From positions 3,286,001 through 3,350,000 of the forward strand of contig NZ_CP110012.1 in the NCBI RefSeq assembly GCF_025947365.1: 64,000 nucleotides of DNA, written 5' to 3'. Each line of letters begins with the position of its first letter. Position 1 is the first letter of the stretch. This DNA comes from Flavobacterium sp. N502540. Its GTDB lineage: Bacteria > Bacteroidota > Bacteroidia > Flavobacteriales > Flavobacteriaceae. The notes beneath the pieces were generated by a model that ran no database searches, had not been told where the DNA came from, and was given only the letters and a program-made list of their open reading frames with translations. The translations under genes and the position numbers were made by a program. Of this stretch, positions 8,436 through 17,913 are shown piece by piece.

Positions 8436-10658
8436 CTAAGTTCTGTACTCTCTTGTTACTTTATCAACTCCGTCGATTTTTTTAATGGCATTGATCATTT
8501 TCTTCAAAATGGTGTTGTTTTGAACGATGACAGCAATTTGTCCGTGAAAAATTCCGGCATCAGTGCTTAACGAAATGCTCTGAATGTTTACACTCATGTT
8601 GTTTGAAATGACTCTGGTCAATTGATTGGTAAGTCCTAAAACGTCCATTCCTGTTATGTTGATGATGGCTTTGAATTCTTCCTGAGAAGAGTCAATCCAT
8701 TTGGCACTCATGATACGGTAAGCATAATTAGACTGCATGCCAATCGCATTCGGACAGTCTTTTTTGTGAACTTTGATTCCTTCATTGATGGTTACAAATC
8801 CAAAAACATCATCTCCCGGAATCGGGTTACAGCATGGGGAGAGTTTATAATCGAGTTTGTCATGTTCCGTTCCAAAAACCAGCATGTCGTAGTTGCTGCT
8901 GATGATTGGTTTGTGAATGTCTTCTGAAGCAGTGTTGTCTTTGTTTCGCTTAATTTTATTTTTGAAGAAATTGATAAACGTATTGCTTTTTTGCGCCGCA
9001 TAATCTTTTAATTGTTGATTTTCGATCGCACCAATACCCACTCTGTAAAATAAATCTAAACTGGTTTTAAGTTTGAAAAAGTTAACCAATTCATTGATAA
9101 CTTGTTCGTTAATGGTGATTTTAAGATGTTTTAATTTTCGGGTAAGGAGCTCTTTTCCTTCTTCGGCGATTTTTTTGGTGTTCTCGTTCAGAACATTTTT
9201 AATTTTGGTTTTTGCACGCGAAGTTGTTACGTATTCCAACCAGTTTATAGTTGGTTTTTGATTGGCAGAGGTTATAACTTCAACCTGATCGCCACTTTTT
9301 AATTCGTGATTTAAAGGCACTAATCGTCCATTGACGCGTGTTCCTCGGGTTTTAATTCCAATTTCAGAGTGTATGCTGAAAGCAAAATCAAGCGATGTGG
9401 CTCCTTTTGGCAGTGATTTGATTTCTCCTTTTGGTGTAAAGACAAAGATTTCTTTGGAATACAAATTCATTTTGAAATCTTCAACAAAATCTACTGCATT
9501 GGTTTCCTGATTTTCCAGTGCTTCACGAAGTAAATTCAGCCATACGTCCAGACCGCTTTCTTCGGTTGCACCATTTTTGTATTTGTAATGTGCGGCATAT
9601 CCTTTTTCGGCAATTTCATCCATACGTTCGCTTCGAACCTGAACTTCAACCCAACGGCCTTTTGGTCCCATAACCGTAATGTGCAGGGCTTCGTAACCGG
9701 TTGATTTTGGAGAGGAAATCCAGTCACGCAAACGACTCGGGCTCGGTCTGTAATGATCTGTAACGATGGAATAGATTTTCCAGGCTACGAATTTTTCATC
9801 ATGCTGATCTGATTTGTAAACAATTCTTAAGGCGAATTTATCGTACACTTCGTCAAAACTTACATTTTGAGCACGCATTTTTCGACGAATGGAGTAAATA
9901 GATTTTGGACGTCCTTTAATGACATAATCGACACCTTCACTGTCTAAAGATTTCTTTAAAACATCTGAAATGTCTTTGATATAAGCATCCTGTTCTTCTT
10001 TTGTCTCTCTGATTTTGCTTACAATGTCGTTGTATACATTTGGTTCTGTGTATTTAAGTCCTAAATCTTCCAGTTTGGTTTTGATATTGTACAATCCCAA
10101 ACGGTGGGCAAGAGGGGCATAAATATAAAGTGTTTCTGAGGCGATTTTAGTTTGTTTGTATTCCGCCATCGAATCCATAGTTTGCATATTGTGCAAACGA
10201 TCGGCCAGTTTGATCAGAATAACACGAACGTCATCGTTCAGTGTCAGGATCATTTTTCGGAAATTTTCGGCCTGCATGGAGGCATTCAGATCTCTCTGAA
10301 CCAATGATATTTTGGTTAAACCTTCTACCAATTGTGCAACTTTCGGATTGAACAAACGCTCTATATCTTCTACTGTCAGAGGAGTATCTTCAACAACATC
10401 ATGCAAAAGGGCCGCAGCGATAGAGGTCGCTCCCAAACCAATTTCGGAGGCAACAATTTTCGCAACTGCAATAGGATGAAAGATATACGCTTCTCCGGAT
10501 TTACGTCTTTGTTCTTTATGCGCATCAACTGCAACATCAAATGCTTTACGGATAAGTTTTTTGTCGGTTGGACTTAAAGTCTGGTAACTGATTCGAAGTA
10601 ACTCTTTATACTCTTGTGCAATTGCTTTATTTTCTTTTTCAATATCTATTTCTATCAT
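8436..10658 (-). CDS. Bifunctional (p)ppGpp synthetase/hydrolase (Rel/SpoT family)
   Basis: The enzyme makes and degrades the stringent-response alarmone. Domain order in the 740-aa product: HD hydrolase with an intact HDVVED motif near residue 85, so hydrolysis is predicted; synthetase domain with KGRPKSIYSIRRKM and GYEALHITV (about 245-330); TGS domain (FTPKGEIKSLPKGATSLDFAF, about 405); a Cys-containing zinc-finger segment (SPCCNPIPGDD, about 650); and a C-terminal ACT domain (NITGMDVLGLTNQLT). Start: an in-frame TTG five codons earlier exists, but the ATG giving MIEIDIEKENK matches the family. It appears monocistronic, flanked by repeat-rich gaps. Confidence 0.96.
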   Translation of the reverse strand: MIEIDIEKENKAIAQEYKELLRISYQTLSPTDKKLIRKAFDVAVDAHKEQRRKSGEAYIFHPIAVAKIVASEIGLGATSIAAALLHDVVEDTPLTVEDIERLFNPKVAQLVEGLTKISLVQRDLNASMQAENFRKMILTLNDDVRVILIKLADRLHNMQTMDSMAEYKQTKIASETLYIYAPLAHRLGLYNIKTKLEDLGLKYTEPNVYNDIVSKIRETKEEQDAYIKDISDVLKKSLDSEGVDYVIKGRPKSIYSIRRKMRAQNVSFDEVYDKFALRIVYKSDQHDEKFVAWKIYSIVTDHYRPSPSRLRDWISSPKSTGYEALHITVMGPKGRWVEVQVRSERMDEIAEKGYAAHYKYKNGATEESGLDVWLNLLREALENQETNAVDFVEDFKMNLYSKEIFVFTPKGEIKSLPKGATSLDFAFSIHSEIGIKTRGTRVNGRLVPLNHELKSGDQVEVITSANQKPTINWLEYVTTSRAKTKIKNVLNENTKKIAEEGKELLTRKLKHLKITINEQVINELVNFFKLKTSLDLFYRVGIGAIENQQLKDYAAQKSNTFINFFKNKIKRNKDNTASEDIHKPIISSNYDMLVFGTEHDKLDYKLSPCCNPIPGDDVFGFVTINEGIKVHKKDCPNAIGMQSNYAYRIMSAKWIDSSQEEFKAIINITGMDVLGLTNQLTRVISNNMSVNIQSISLSTDAGIFHGQIAVIVQNNTILKKMINAIKKIDGVDKVTREYRT

Positions 10659-10673
10659 AACGGCATAGTTCAA

Positions 10674-10980
10674 GTACTAAAAATAAGAATAAGTTTGAAT
10701 ATACGCAAGGGAATGGAGGGTTGATTTCAGATTTTAGATTTTAGATTTTAGAGGGGAGATTTTGGTCTGCGAAATCGAGCGGAGCAGGTGTTTTTTAGGG
10801 TAAAAAGGACTTCGACTCCGCTCAGTCTGACATCGACTCCGCTCAGTCTGACATCGAACAGAATGTATTAATTGTTAAAAGAATAAATGTAAATATTTTA
10901 ATTTTTCAGTAAAGTTATTTCACAAACGCCTAAATTTCAATCTAAGAATCTAAGAATCTAAGAATCTAAAAATCTAAGAG
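10674..10980. repeat. Repeat-filled gap: tandem 21-mer and octamer array
   Basis: This gap holds no gene. It contains three GATTTTA heptamers (about 10728-10750), two exact tandem copies of a 21-bp unit (10812-10832 and 10833-10853; unit begins TCGACTCCGCTCAGTC), and five AATCTAAG/AATCTAAA octamers in perfect register (10939-10978). The 21-mer is more GC-rich than its surroundings, which suggests it derives from a dispersed element. Confidence 0.85.
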
Positions 10981-12519
10981 TTATTCTTTCGAAAAATCCA
11001 AATCCTGAAAATCGTAACTAAAGTCAGTTAATTCAGAAATTGGAAGCATTTTTAAGTTAAGGACTTTGCCACTTTCGTCGTATTTGAAAAGCAGATGTGC
11101 ATCGGCATGAAAGAAAGCATTGTTCCATTTCACGACGTAATTTCCGTCTTTATAGAAAAATACCTCACCAGCCAGTTGCGGAGAGCGTTTGGAAGCAAAA
11201 TATACTTTTCCTTTTTTCTCGGTAATGGTTATTTCGCCAAACCAGTTGTCTTTGTAAGTTCCGATAATTTTAGAAAAGTCAGTTTTTAGTTTGTCTTTTT
11301 TGTTTTTAGCAACAGTTGCCCAAACTTCATCGGTTACTTTATCGGCCGATGCTTCGCTGTCTTTCATTCGGCTGCTGTAAATCGTTACATAGTCATCTGA
11401 TTTAATACCCAGGTAACTGTCTTTTATCGTATTGGTAATGGCACTAAAAGCTGCTCCCGATTGCTGATTGGTTAAAACAATAATCCCTAATCCTAATTCC
11501 GGAATCAAAGTGGTTTGAGTTACATTTCCTTCCAGTCCTCCTGTATGTGAAACCTGCTTGTATCCTTTTACATCACTCAGGAACCAGCCTAAACCATAAC
11601 CGGAGAAATGAGTGTTATACGGCGGTTTTGTTTTTGTTGGAATGATGGTTTGTAATTGCCACATTTCATTGTGTTCTTTTTCTGAAAACAGTGGTTTGTT
11701 ATCGCCATATTTTCCGTTGTTGAGTTGTAGTAGAACCCATTTGCTCAAATCGTTTACACTGGAATAAATTCCGGCTGCTCCATCAAAAAGCGGGTTTTCA
11801 TAACGTTTTATGGTTTTGAGCTTTCCGTCAACCGGAACATGAGGTGTGATAACATTTGTGGTGTCTTTTAAACGTTTCACTGAAGCTACACTATTGCTCA
11901 TTTCCAAAGGTTTCATGATGCGTTCTTCTACAAATTCCGCCCAGGTTTTACCGCTTACTACATGTACAATTTCACCTGCAACGATATAGAGCAGGTTGTC
12001 ATAATCGTATTTGGTTCTAAAATCAGAAACAGGTTTTAAATACCTTAGATTATGAACAATATCCTGTGCTTTAAAATCACTTCCATCGGGCCAGATCATC
12101 AAATCACCGGCTCCAAGTCCAAGTCCGCTTCTGTGGGTTAACAGGTCACGAATTGTGAATTCGCGGGTTACATAATCGTCGTACATTTTAAAATCAGGAA
12201 GGTATTTTACCACTCTGTCGTCCCATTTTATTTTACCTTCGTCCACCAGCATTGCAAGTGCTCCTGAGGTAAAAGCTTTACTGTTGGAAGCAATCCCGAA
12301 CAGCGTATTGGCATCTACTTTTTGCTGTGTTGCAATTGATTTTACACCATAACCTTTTGCCAAAACTACTTTTCCGTCTTTTACAATGGCAACAGCAATT
12401 CCGGGCACATCAAATGCTTTTAGGGTGCGGTTGACCAGATCATCTACTTCCGGATTGGTTATTTGTGCTGAAATAGTAAAGCTAAATAAGAAGGCTAAAA
12501 GTGATAATTTGTAGTTCAT
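10981..12519 (-). CDS. Secreted serine hydrolase of the class C beta-lactamase/PBP family with C-terminal DUF3471-like domain
   Basis: The 512-aa protein starts with a signal peptide (LSLLAFLFSFTISAQ). The hydrolase domain carries the S-x-x-K nucleophile motif as Ser78-Asn-Ser-Lys81, a Tyr motif (YDYDN, about residue 174) and the third motif SHTGG near residue 330. Residues about 415-510 form a small beta-rich tail (IIGTYKDNWFGEITITEKKG) as in DUF3471 proteins. Family members hydrolyse peptide or ester bonds, often D-amino-acid peptides; true beta-lactamase activity cannot be inferred. It is followed by 16 bp and the TrmH-type gene on the same strand, so the two could share a transcript. Confidence 0.88.
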   Translation of the reverse strand: MNYKLSLLAFLFSFTISAQITNPEVDDLVNRTLKAFDVPGIAVAIVKDGKVVLAKGYGVKSIATQQKVDANTLFGIASNSKAFTSGALAMLVDEGKIKWDDRVVKYLPDFKMYDDYVTREFTIRDLLTHRSGLGLGAGDLMIWPDGSDFKAQDIVHNLRYLKPVSDFRTKYDYDNLLYIVAGEIVHVVSGKTWAEFVEERIMKPLEMSNSVASVKRLKDTTNVITPHVPVDGKLKTIKRYENPLFDGAAGIYSSVNDLSKWVLLQLNNGKYGDNKPLFSEKEHNEMWQLQTIIPTKTKPPYNTHFSGYGLGWFLSDVKGYKQVSHTGGLEGNVTQTTLIPELGLGIIVLTNQQSGAAFSAITNTIKDSYLGIKSDDYVTIYSSRMKDSEASADKVTDEVWATVAKNKKDKLKTDFSKIIGTYKDNWFGEITITEKKGKVYFASKRSPQLAGEVFFYKDGNYVVKWNNAFFHADAHLLFKYDESGKVLNLKMLPISELTDFSYDFQDLDFSKE

Positions 12520-12535
12520 GACGGTATGTTTTGGT

Positions 12536-13327
12536 TTAGTTAAATCCGCGTTGACGCTTGGCTTCGAAAATTAAAATTGCGGCAGCCACCGAGACATTCA
12601 TGCTGTCGATTTCGCCCTGCATGGGAATGATGATATTCTGAGTAGCAGCATCTCGCCAGTCCTGCGTTAAGCCGGTAGCCTCTGTACCCACAACCAATGC
12701 GGTGGGAGTGGTGAAATCCTGTGTATGATACGAAGTGGAATTTTGAAGTGTAGCACAGTAAAAATCAATCTTCTTTTCTTTTAAAAAGGCTATGATTTCA
12801 GCTGTCGTTCCTGTTGCAATCTGATTGGTAAACAAACAGCCAACACTGGAGCGTACAATATTCGGATTGTATAAATCGCTTTTTGGATTGGCAATTAATA
12901 CGGCATCAAGATTTGCGGCATCGGCAGTACGCAAAAGGGCGCCGATGTTTCCCGGTTTTTCCGGTGCTTCGGCCACTATAATCAATGGATTATCAGATAA
13001 TTTCAGATCTGATAAAAGCATCGATTTGGTTTTGGCTATGGCCAGAACGCCTTCAGTAGTATCGCGATAAGCTAGTTTCTGATAAACTTCTTTATTGATT
13101 TCAATGAGTTGAACCGGACTGTTTACCAATTTATGAATCTGATTTTCAGTAACCAATTCAGGTAAAAATAAAACGGTTTCTATTTCGTAGCCTCCTTTTA
13201 TTGCGAGTGAAATTTCACGTAAGCCTTCAATCAAAAATGTTCCGGTTTGTTTGCGGGCTTTGGCCTTTTCCTGTAGTAAAACAAGTGATTTTATAAACGG
13301 ATTTTGTACTGAAGTAATTTGTTTCAT
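12536..13327 (-). CDS. TrmH/SpoU-family RNA 2'-O-methyltransferase
   Basis: The 263-aa protein has an N-terminal substrate-binding subdomain (TGTFLIEGLREISLA, about residues 28-42) and a SPOUT knot domain with the three SpoU motifs: EAPEKPGNIGALLRTADA (about 118), VVGTEATGLTQDW (about 215) and IIIPMQGEIDSMNVSVAAAILIFE (about 235-258), which bind S-adenosylmethionine in the knot. Such enzymes methylate a ribose in 23S rRNA or tRNA; the exact target cannot be assigned. A gap made of octamer repeats precedes it. Confidence 0.93.
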   Translation of the reverse strand: MKQITSVQNPFIKSLVLLQEKAKARKQTGTFLIEGLREISLAIKGGYEIETVLFLPELVTENQIHKLVNSPVQLIEINKEVYQKLAYRDTTEGVLAIAKTKSMLLSDLKLSDNPLIIVAEAPEKPGNIGALLRTADAANLDAVLIANPKSDLYNPNIVRSSVGCLFTNQIATGTTAEIIAFLKEKKIDFYCATLQNSTSYHTQDFTTPTALVVGTEATGLTQDWRDAATQNIIIPMQGEIDSMNVSVAAAILIFEAKRQRGFN

Positions 13328-13385
13328 TTTTTTTAAAGGGACTAAGGTTCTGAGGGGCTAAGGTACTGAGATTTTTTTAAAAAAG

Positions 13386-13465
13386 TTGGAAAGTTGGAAA
13401 GTTGGAAAGTTGCAGAGGTACAAAGGTTCAAAGGTTCAAAGGTTCAAAGTTGCAGAGGTTCAGAG
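13386..13465. repeat. Ten phase-locked octamers
   Basis: Ten 8-bp units follow without a slip: TTGGAAAG three times, TTGCAGAG, GTACAAAG, GTTCAAAG three times, TTGCAGAG, GTTCAGAG. The unit varies but the period does not. Just downstream (13533-13557) is a half copy of the ATTCGTGGC hairpin family. Confidence 0.92.
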
Positions 13466-13567
13466 GGGGAAATAAAGAAAAAATGCCACCAATTTCAGGA
13501 ATTTCATCAGGAGTAAGTAAAATACTTATTCGTGTAAATTCGTGAAATTCGTGGCAAAAAAATCTTC

Positions 13568-14653
13568 TTATTTCTGAAGTACTTCTGAAATTTCGTTTGC
13601 TACCGGATGTGGAGCGGTGAAGGTGTATCCCATGATTTTTGCAATGGTTTGCGCTATTTGTTTTTGATACAGTTGAGAATCTGTTTTGATTTCTCCTTTT
13701 GGTGCGATTTCAGGTCCCATAGCAGCGAACCAAATTTGTGAGGCACCTTCAACATCGGCACCATGGTCTGTCCATTGTGCTTTTGTTTTATCTCCGCGAC
13801 CGTGATCTACGGTGATTACCAGTGTAGTTTTATTTTTGTATTGAGGATCGTTTTGTACAAAATTCCAGATTTCTCTAATCCATTTGTCGACCTGGTTTGC
13901 AGCATCAAGATACGATCTGTAATGACCGGCATGTGCCCATTCGTCGGTTTCTCCGTAGGCGATGTAAAGTACTTTTGGCTTTTTGGTTTTAAGTTCGTTT
14001 AAAGCCTGATAGTGTGTAAAAACATCTAAACACTCATCCTGATGAAAAGGTTTAAACGAATTGTTGCGCATTTCATTCAATAACTTTTGAGTTTCTGTAG
14101 GTTTGTCTCCTCCCACATTATCGAAGGCAGAAATTACCGGAAAACCGCTTCTTTTCTCGTTTAAAATTCGATCAAAAGCATCCCAGGCTCCAAAAGCGGC
14201 AACTTTCCCTTTTAGTTTAGATTGCTGGTTTAAAAACTCCAGGACATTTACATTTGGATTGTTTTTGTAATGATTGGAGTTGATGGCAACATCAACATTT
14301 CCGGTCATAATTTCACTATATCCCGGATAACTGAACCAGTAAGGGTTTGAAACATCAACTTTACTTCCTACCTCGCGATTGCCATAAATTTGCCCTTTCG
14401 AAGCAATTTCTGACCATAAAAAAGGCATGATTTTTTTTCGGCTTTCTTTGGAGTCAGCATTTGCATAATTCTTGTAAATATAGGTACTGTCTCCCTGATT
14501 GAATTTTTTATCATTGGCAATTGCAGAGTCCATTCCTTTAAACACTTCCTGCCATCTAAAGCCGTCTGTGGTGATGATAATAATGTTCTCCGTTTTTTGG
14601 GCATGAGACATAAAGTTTGCAAGAACGAATACAAGTACAAGTAGTTTTTTCAT
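13568..14653 (-). CDS. Secreted alkaline-phosphatase-superfamily hydrolase
   Basis: The 361-aa protein has a signal peptide (KLLVLVFVLANFMSHAQ) and metal-site motifs of the alkaline phosphatase/nucleotide pyrophosphatase superfamily: IIITTDGFRWQEVF with the first Asp (about 25-38), YSEIMTG after a PGY turn (about 112), TDEWAHAGHYRSYLD (about 236) and ITVDHGRGDK with the Asp-His pair (about 280), then a further His in TDHGADVEG. The nucleophile would be the Ser of PGYSEIMTG. Which phosphoester it cleaves, and whether it is a phosphodiesterase or a sulfatase-like enzyme, is not shown. It appears monocistronic. Confidence 0.85.
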   Translation of the reverse strand: MKKLLVLVFVLANFMSHAQKTENIIIITTDGFRWQEVFKGMDSAIANDKKFNQGDSTYIYKNYANADSKESRKKIMPFLWSEIASKGQIYGNREVGSKVDVSNPYWFSYPGYSEIMTGNVDVAINSNHYKNNPNVNVLEFLNQQSKLKGKVAAFGAWDAFDRILNEKRSGFPVISAFDNVGGDKPTETQKLLNEMRNNSFKPFHQDECLDVFTHYQALNELKTKKPKVLYIAYGETDEWAHAGHYRSYLDAANQVDKWIREIWNFVQNDPQYKNKTTLVITVDHGRGDKTKAQWTDHGADVEGASQIWFAAMGPEIAPKGEIKTDSQLYQKQIAQTIAKIMGYTFTAPHPVANEISEVLQK

Positions 14654-14817
14654 TTTCTTAGAAATTACAAAGGTTCAAAAGAACAAAGGTTCAACGATTT
14701 TTTGACTAATCTTAATTTTTATAAAGAACTTGATGTTTTAATAATATTTGCAAAAAAACAATTGCAGTCATTTTACTTCTCACAAATCATTTTTCACAAA
14801 AAAAGCATTTCTCACTT

Positions 14818-16209
14818 CTACAAAATCCCTCTGGCTTTAATTTCCAGATATTTATTGATAGCGTCCAAAGTCAGATTTTCGGGCTGTGTTAAAACAGAGT
14901 GTATGCCGTATTTTTTGAGTTCGTTAGCAATTAAACGCTTTTCGAACATGAATTTTTCAGCGATCACTTTGTCGTAGATTTCCTGAATAGTGTCTGTTTT
15001 TTTGTTGATGATTGCATTTAGTTCGGTATTACTGAAAAAAACAACCACCAATAAATGGTTTTTTGCAATTCCTTTTAAATAAGGTAATTGTCGGTTTAAA
15101 CCATCCATCGTTTCAAAGTTAGTGTACAAAATGATTAAACTTCTTTGATTGATGTTTTTTTTGATGTCCACATACAAACGGCTGTAGTCACTTTCGAAAA
15201 AATCGGTTTTAATATTGTATAAGGTTTCCAGAATTTTTTGCATTTGAGAAGCCCTTTTTTCGGCAAAAACACGGTTTTCTACTTTTTTAGAAAATGAAAA
15301 AATTCCTGCTTTGTCCTGCTTTTTCAGAATCACATTCGATAAAACTAAGGCCGAATTTATGGCATAATCCAGTAAACTTAAGCCGTCAAAAGGCATTTGC
15401 ATGGAGCGGCCTTTATCAATTGCCATGTAAACAGACTGCGATTTTTCGTCCTGAAACTGATTGACCATTAAAGCATTTTTCTTGGCTGTGGCTTTCCAGT
15501 TTAAAGTTCGAAGGTCGTCACCCTGAACATACTCTTTAATTTGCTCGAATTCCATCGTATGGCCAATTCTACGGATTTTTTTGATTCCGTATTGGTACAG
15601 ATTATTCGAAAAAGCCAGTAGATCGTATTTTCGCAGCTGAATATAAGACGGATAGGTGGGAACCATTTTGTCTTTATCGAACGAAAATCTTCTGGAAATT
15701 AATCTTAGCGGTGACGAAACATAAACGTTCAGATAACCAAAATAATATTCTCCTCGTTCTGTTGGTCGTAATTCGTAGCCAATTTCTTTTTGTTCAGAAG
15801 CTTTAATCGTTTTTGCAATTTTGAAATCACGTACCTGAAACTGAAACGGAATTTCGTCAATTATTTTAACTAAAATTTTAAAGGTATAATGGTTTTTAAC
15901 GGTGATGGTTACGGGATTCAAATCTCCGTTTGAAAGTTTTTCCGGTGTGGTTCTTTCTGCTTCAATGCCTGTTTTACTGAGATAGAGCAGGAGTACGTCA
16001 AGCCCTAAGAAAGTAAATAAAATTAAAACCACAAACCAAACTGCATTATACAAATTTGGGAAAATAAAAGCACAGACAAACAATCCAATCATGCTCAGAA
16101 GCACATAGAAGAAGAAGTTATTAAGATAAAGGCTTTTGATGAATTTCAATTTTAATAAAATTAGGGTTAAAGTTTTTTTACTATATTTTAGTAAAGTTTT
16201 TATAATCAA
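14818..16209 (-). CDS. DUF58 membrane protein (vWA-like)
   Basis: Two N-terminal membrane helices (FFFYVLLSMIGLFVCAF and VWFVVLILFTFLGLDVLL) are followed by an immunoglobulin-like region and the DUF58 core with GDDLRTLNWKATAK (about residues 228-241) and a vWA-type metal site start AIDKGRS (about 265). DUF58 proteins work with MoxR ATPases in envelope assembly or stress. The chosen start overlaps the previous gene by 29 bp; a TTG 20 codons later (codon end 16149) gives LKFIKSLYLNN, which fits the usual DUF58 N-terminus and removes the overlap, so the true protein may be 443 aa. It is the last gene of the seven-gene operon starting at 21802. Confidence 0.88.
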   Translation of the reverse strand: MIIKTLLKYSKKTLTLILLKLKFIKSLYLNNFFFYVLLSMIGLFVCAFIFPNLYNAVWFVVLILFTFLGLDVLLLYLSKTGIEAERTTPEKLSNGDLNPVTITVKNHYTFKILVKIIDEIPFQFQVRDFKIAKTIKASEQKEIGYELRPTERGEYYFGYLNVYVSSPLRLISRRFSFDKDKMVPTYPSYIQLRKYDLLAFSNNLYQYGIKKIRRIGHTMEFEQIKEYVQGDDLRTLNWKATAKKNALMVNQFQDEKSQSVYMAIDKGRSMQMPFDGLSLLDYAINSALVLSNVILKKQDKAGIFSFSKKVENRVFAEKRASQMQKILETLYNIKTDFFESDYSRLYVDIKKNINQRSLIILYTNFETMDGLNRQLPYLKGIAKNHLLVVVFFSNTELNAIINKKTDTIQEIYDKVIAEKFMFEKRLIANELKKYGIHSVLTQPENLTLDAINKYLEIKARGIL

Positions 16210-16795
16210 AACCGTCTAAGGCGGCTATTTTCCAGATTCCATTTTCTTTAACTGCTGTTACTTTATACTTAGGACTATCTTTCCATTCTGTCCATGTCCA
16301 GTAAAATGTCGCTTTGTTATTTTGGATTTTTAAGTCGTTTACTTTTAATGTTTTCCAATAAGATTCCGGATTATCCTGACAATTACACCATGGGTTGCTA
16401 TCGTTGCCGTATGGAGGTAATTCTCCAACCCAATATTCGATTTTACTGCTTTTAAGATCCTCCCCAATTTTCAGCGCAATTTTGTTATAATTGTCGATAA
16501 ATTGCTGTGCAAAAAAATTAGAGTTTTTAAGTTCGCTTATTATTTTATGATGTGTTTTTGTATTTAACGCCACATATTTATCTCCCTTTTTATTTTCTAT
16601 AACATCAAAGTCGCCTTGTGTTTTTTTGGTTTCGATCCATTCATAAGCTTTTTTTATTAACGATTCAATTTGTTGTTTGTCCGTTAAAAAATAAATTGAT
16701 GTATTGGCAGTATCCGCTTGTTTAATATTCAAAGGTTTAAAACTTACCAATGTGATACCCAGAAGAAACAAAAAGAAAATTTTAGAATATTTCAT
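16181..16795 (-). CDS. Secreted protein of unknown function, possibly NTF2-like
   Basis: The 204-aa product has a signal peptide (FFLFLLGITLVSF), a helical first half, a Cys-containing segment (NPWCNCQD, about residue 140) and a C-terminal beta-hairpin ending (YKVTAVKENGIWKIAALDGF) like that of NTF2-like or DUF3828 proteins, which finish with a strand carrying G-x-WKI. No function can be given. It interrupts the usual MoxR-DUF58 neighbour pair and is probably a lineage-specific insertion into the operon. Confidence 0.7.
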   Translation of the reverse strand: MKYSKIFFLFLLGITLVSFKPLNIKQADTANTSIYFLTDKQQIESLIKKAYEWIETKKTQGDFDVIENKKGDKYVALNTKTHHKIISELKNSNFFAQQFIDNYNKIALKIGEDLKSSKIEYWVGELPPYGNDSNPWCNCQDNPESYWKTLKVNDLKIQNNKATFYWTWTEWKDSPKYKVTAVKENGIWKIAALDGFDYKNFTKI

Positions 16796-16863
16796 TTAAA
16801 AAAGGTTTGTTATTAAGCATAGTACCGAAAACTGCAACTGAGACTGAAAACTGAGACCAATAA

Positions 16864-17874
16864 CTACCTCGGAATTTCAACAGTCTCAATAATTTGTCTG
16901 ATGATTTCTGAACTTGTGATGCCTTCCATTTCGCGCTCAGGGGCTACAATTACACGATGCTGTAAAACCGGAATGGCAGCTTCTTTTATATCTTCAGGAG
17001 TAACAAAATCACGTCCTCGGATGGCAGCAAAACCTTTGGCGGCATTCAAAATAGCGATTGAAGCACGAGGAGAGGCTCCAAGGTATAAGAACGCATTTTC
17101 ACGGGTATTGACAACAATTCGTGCAATGTATTCTAACAGATTTTGCTCGACTCTGATTTGTTTTACCAAAGCCTGGTACTCTTTTATTTCGGCAGCAGAA
17201 AGTATTGTTTTAACAGCCTCTAATTTTCCGTGATTTTGTAGTAAATGCTCTCTTTGGATAATTAAAATTTCTTCGTCGAGTTTCGGATAATCGATGGTGA
17301 TTTTGAACAAAAAACGATCCAATTGTGCCTCCGGCAAACGGTAAGTTCCTTCCTGTTCAATCGGGTTTTGAGTGGCAATTACCAGAAATGGAGTTTCTAA
17401 CTGATAGGCCGATCCGTCAATGGTAATCTGACGTTCTTCCATTACTTCAAAAAGTGCTGCCTGTGTTTTGGCAGGGGCACGATTTATTTCGTCGATTAAG
17501 ATTAAATTGGAGAAAATTGGACCTTGTTTGAATTCAAATTCAGAGGTTTTTAAATTAAAAATCGAAGTTCCTAAGATATCCGATGGCATTAAATCCGGTG
17601 TGAATTGTATACGGCTGAAGCCGATGTTCAGGGTTTTGGATAATAATTTGGCCGTAATCGTTTTGGCAACTCCCGGCACTCCTTCCAGTAAAACGTGTCC
17701 GTTTGATAAAATAGCCACCAAAAGCTGATCGACCATTTTGTGCTGTCCGACAATTACGGTTTCAAGTTCTTTTTTGATCGCGCTAACGTGATCTAAAAGA
17801 GGAGTTAAATTTATTCTGGTTTCAAAATTCACATTTTCATTTGTGATTTCAGATGTTGTATTGATATCGTCCAT
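16864..17874 (-). CDS. MoxR-family AAA+ ATPase
   Basis: The 336-aa ATPase has Walker A GVPGVAKT (about residues 65-72), Walker B ILIDEINRAP (about 128), a sensor region ATQNPIEQEGTYRLPEAQLDRF (about 170-190) and the C-terminal lid AAA_lid_2 (ASPRASIAILNAAKG). MoxR proteins are thought to remodel or activate vWA-domain partners; here the partner is the DUF58 protein two genes on. The 39-bp gap to the upstream DUF4350 gene supports a common transcript. Confidence 0.95.
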   Translation of the reverse strand: MDDINTTSEITNENVNFETRINLTPLLDHVSAIKKELETVIVGQHKMVDQLLVAILSNGHVLLEGVPGVAKTITAKLLSKTLNIGFSRIQFTPDLMPSDILGTSIFNLKTSEFEFKQGPIFSNLILIDEINRAPAKTQAALFEVMEERQITIDGSAYQLETPFLVIATQNPIEQEGTYRLPEAQLDRFLFKITIDYPKLDEEILIIQREHLLQNHGKLEAVKTILSAAEIKEYQALVKQIRVEQNLLEYIARIVVNTRENAFLYLGASPRASIAILNAAKGFAAIRGRDFVTPEDIKEAAIPVLQHRVIVAPEREMEGITSSEIIRQIIETVEIPR

Positions 17875-17913
17875 GATGGTCTCTTTTTCTTTTGTTGAAT
17901 TCGGTTGTTTTTT

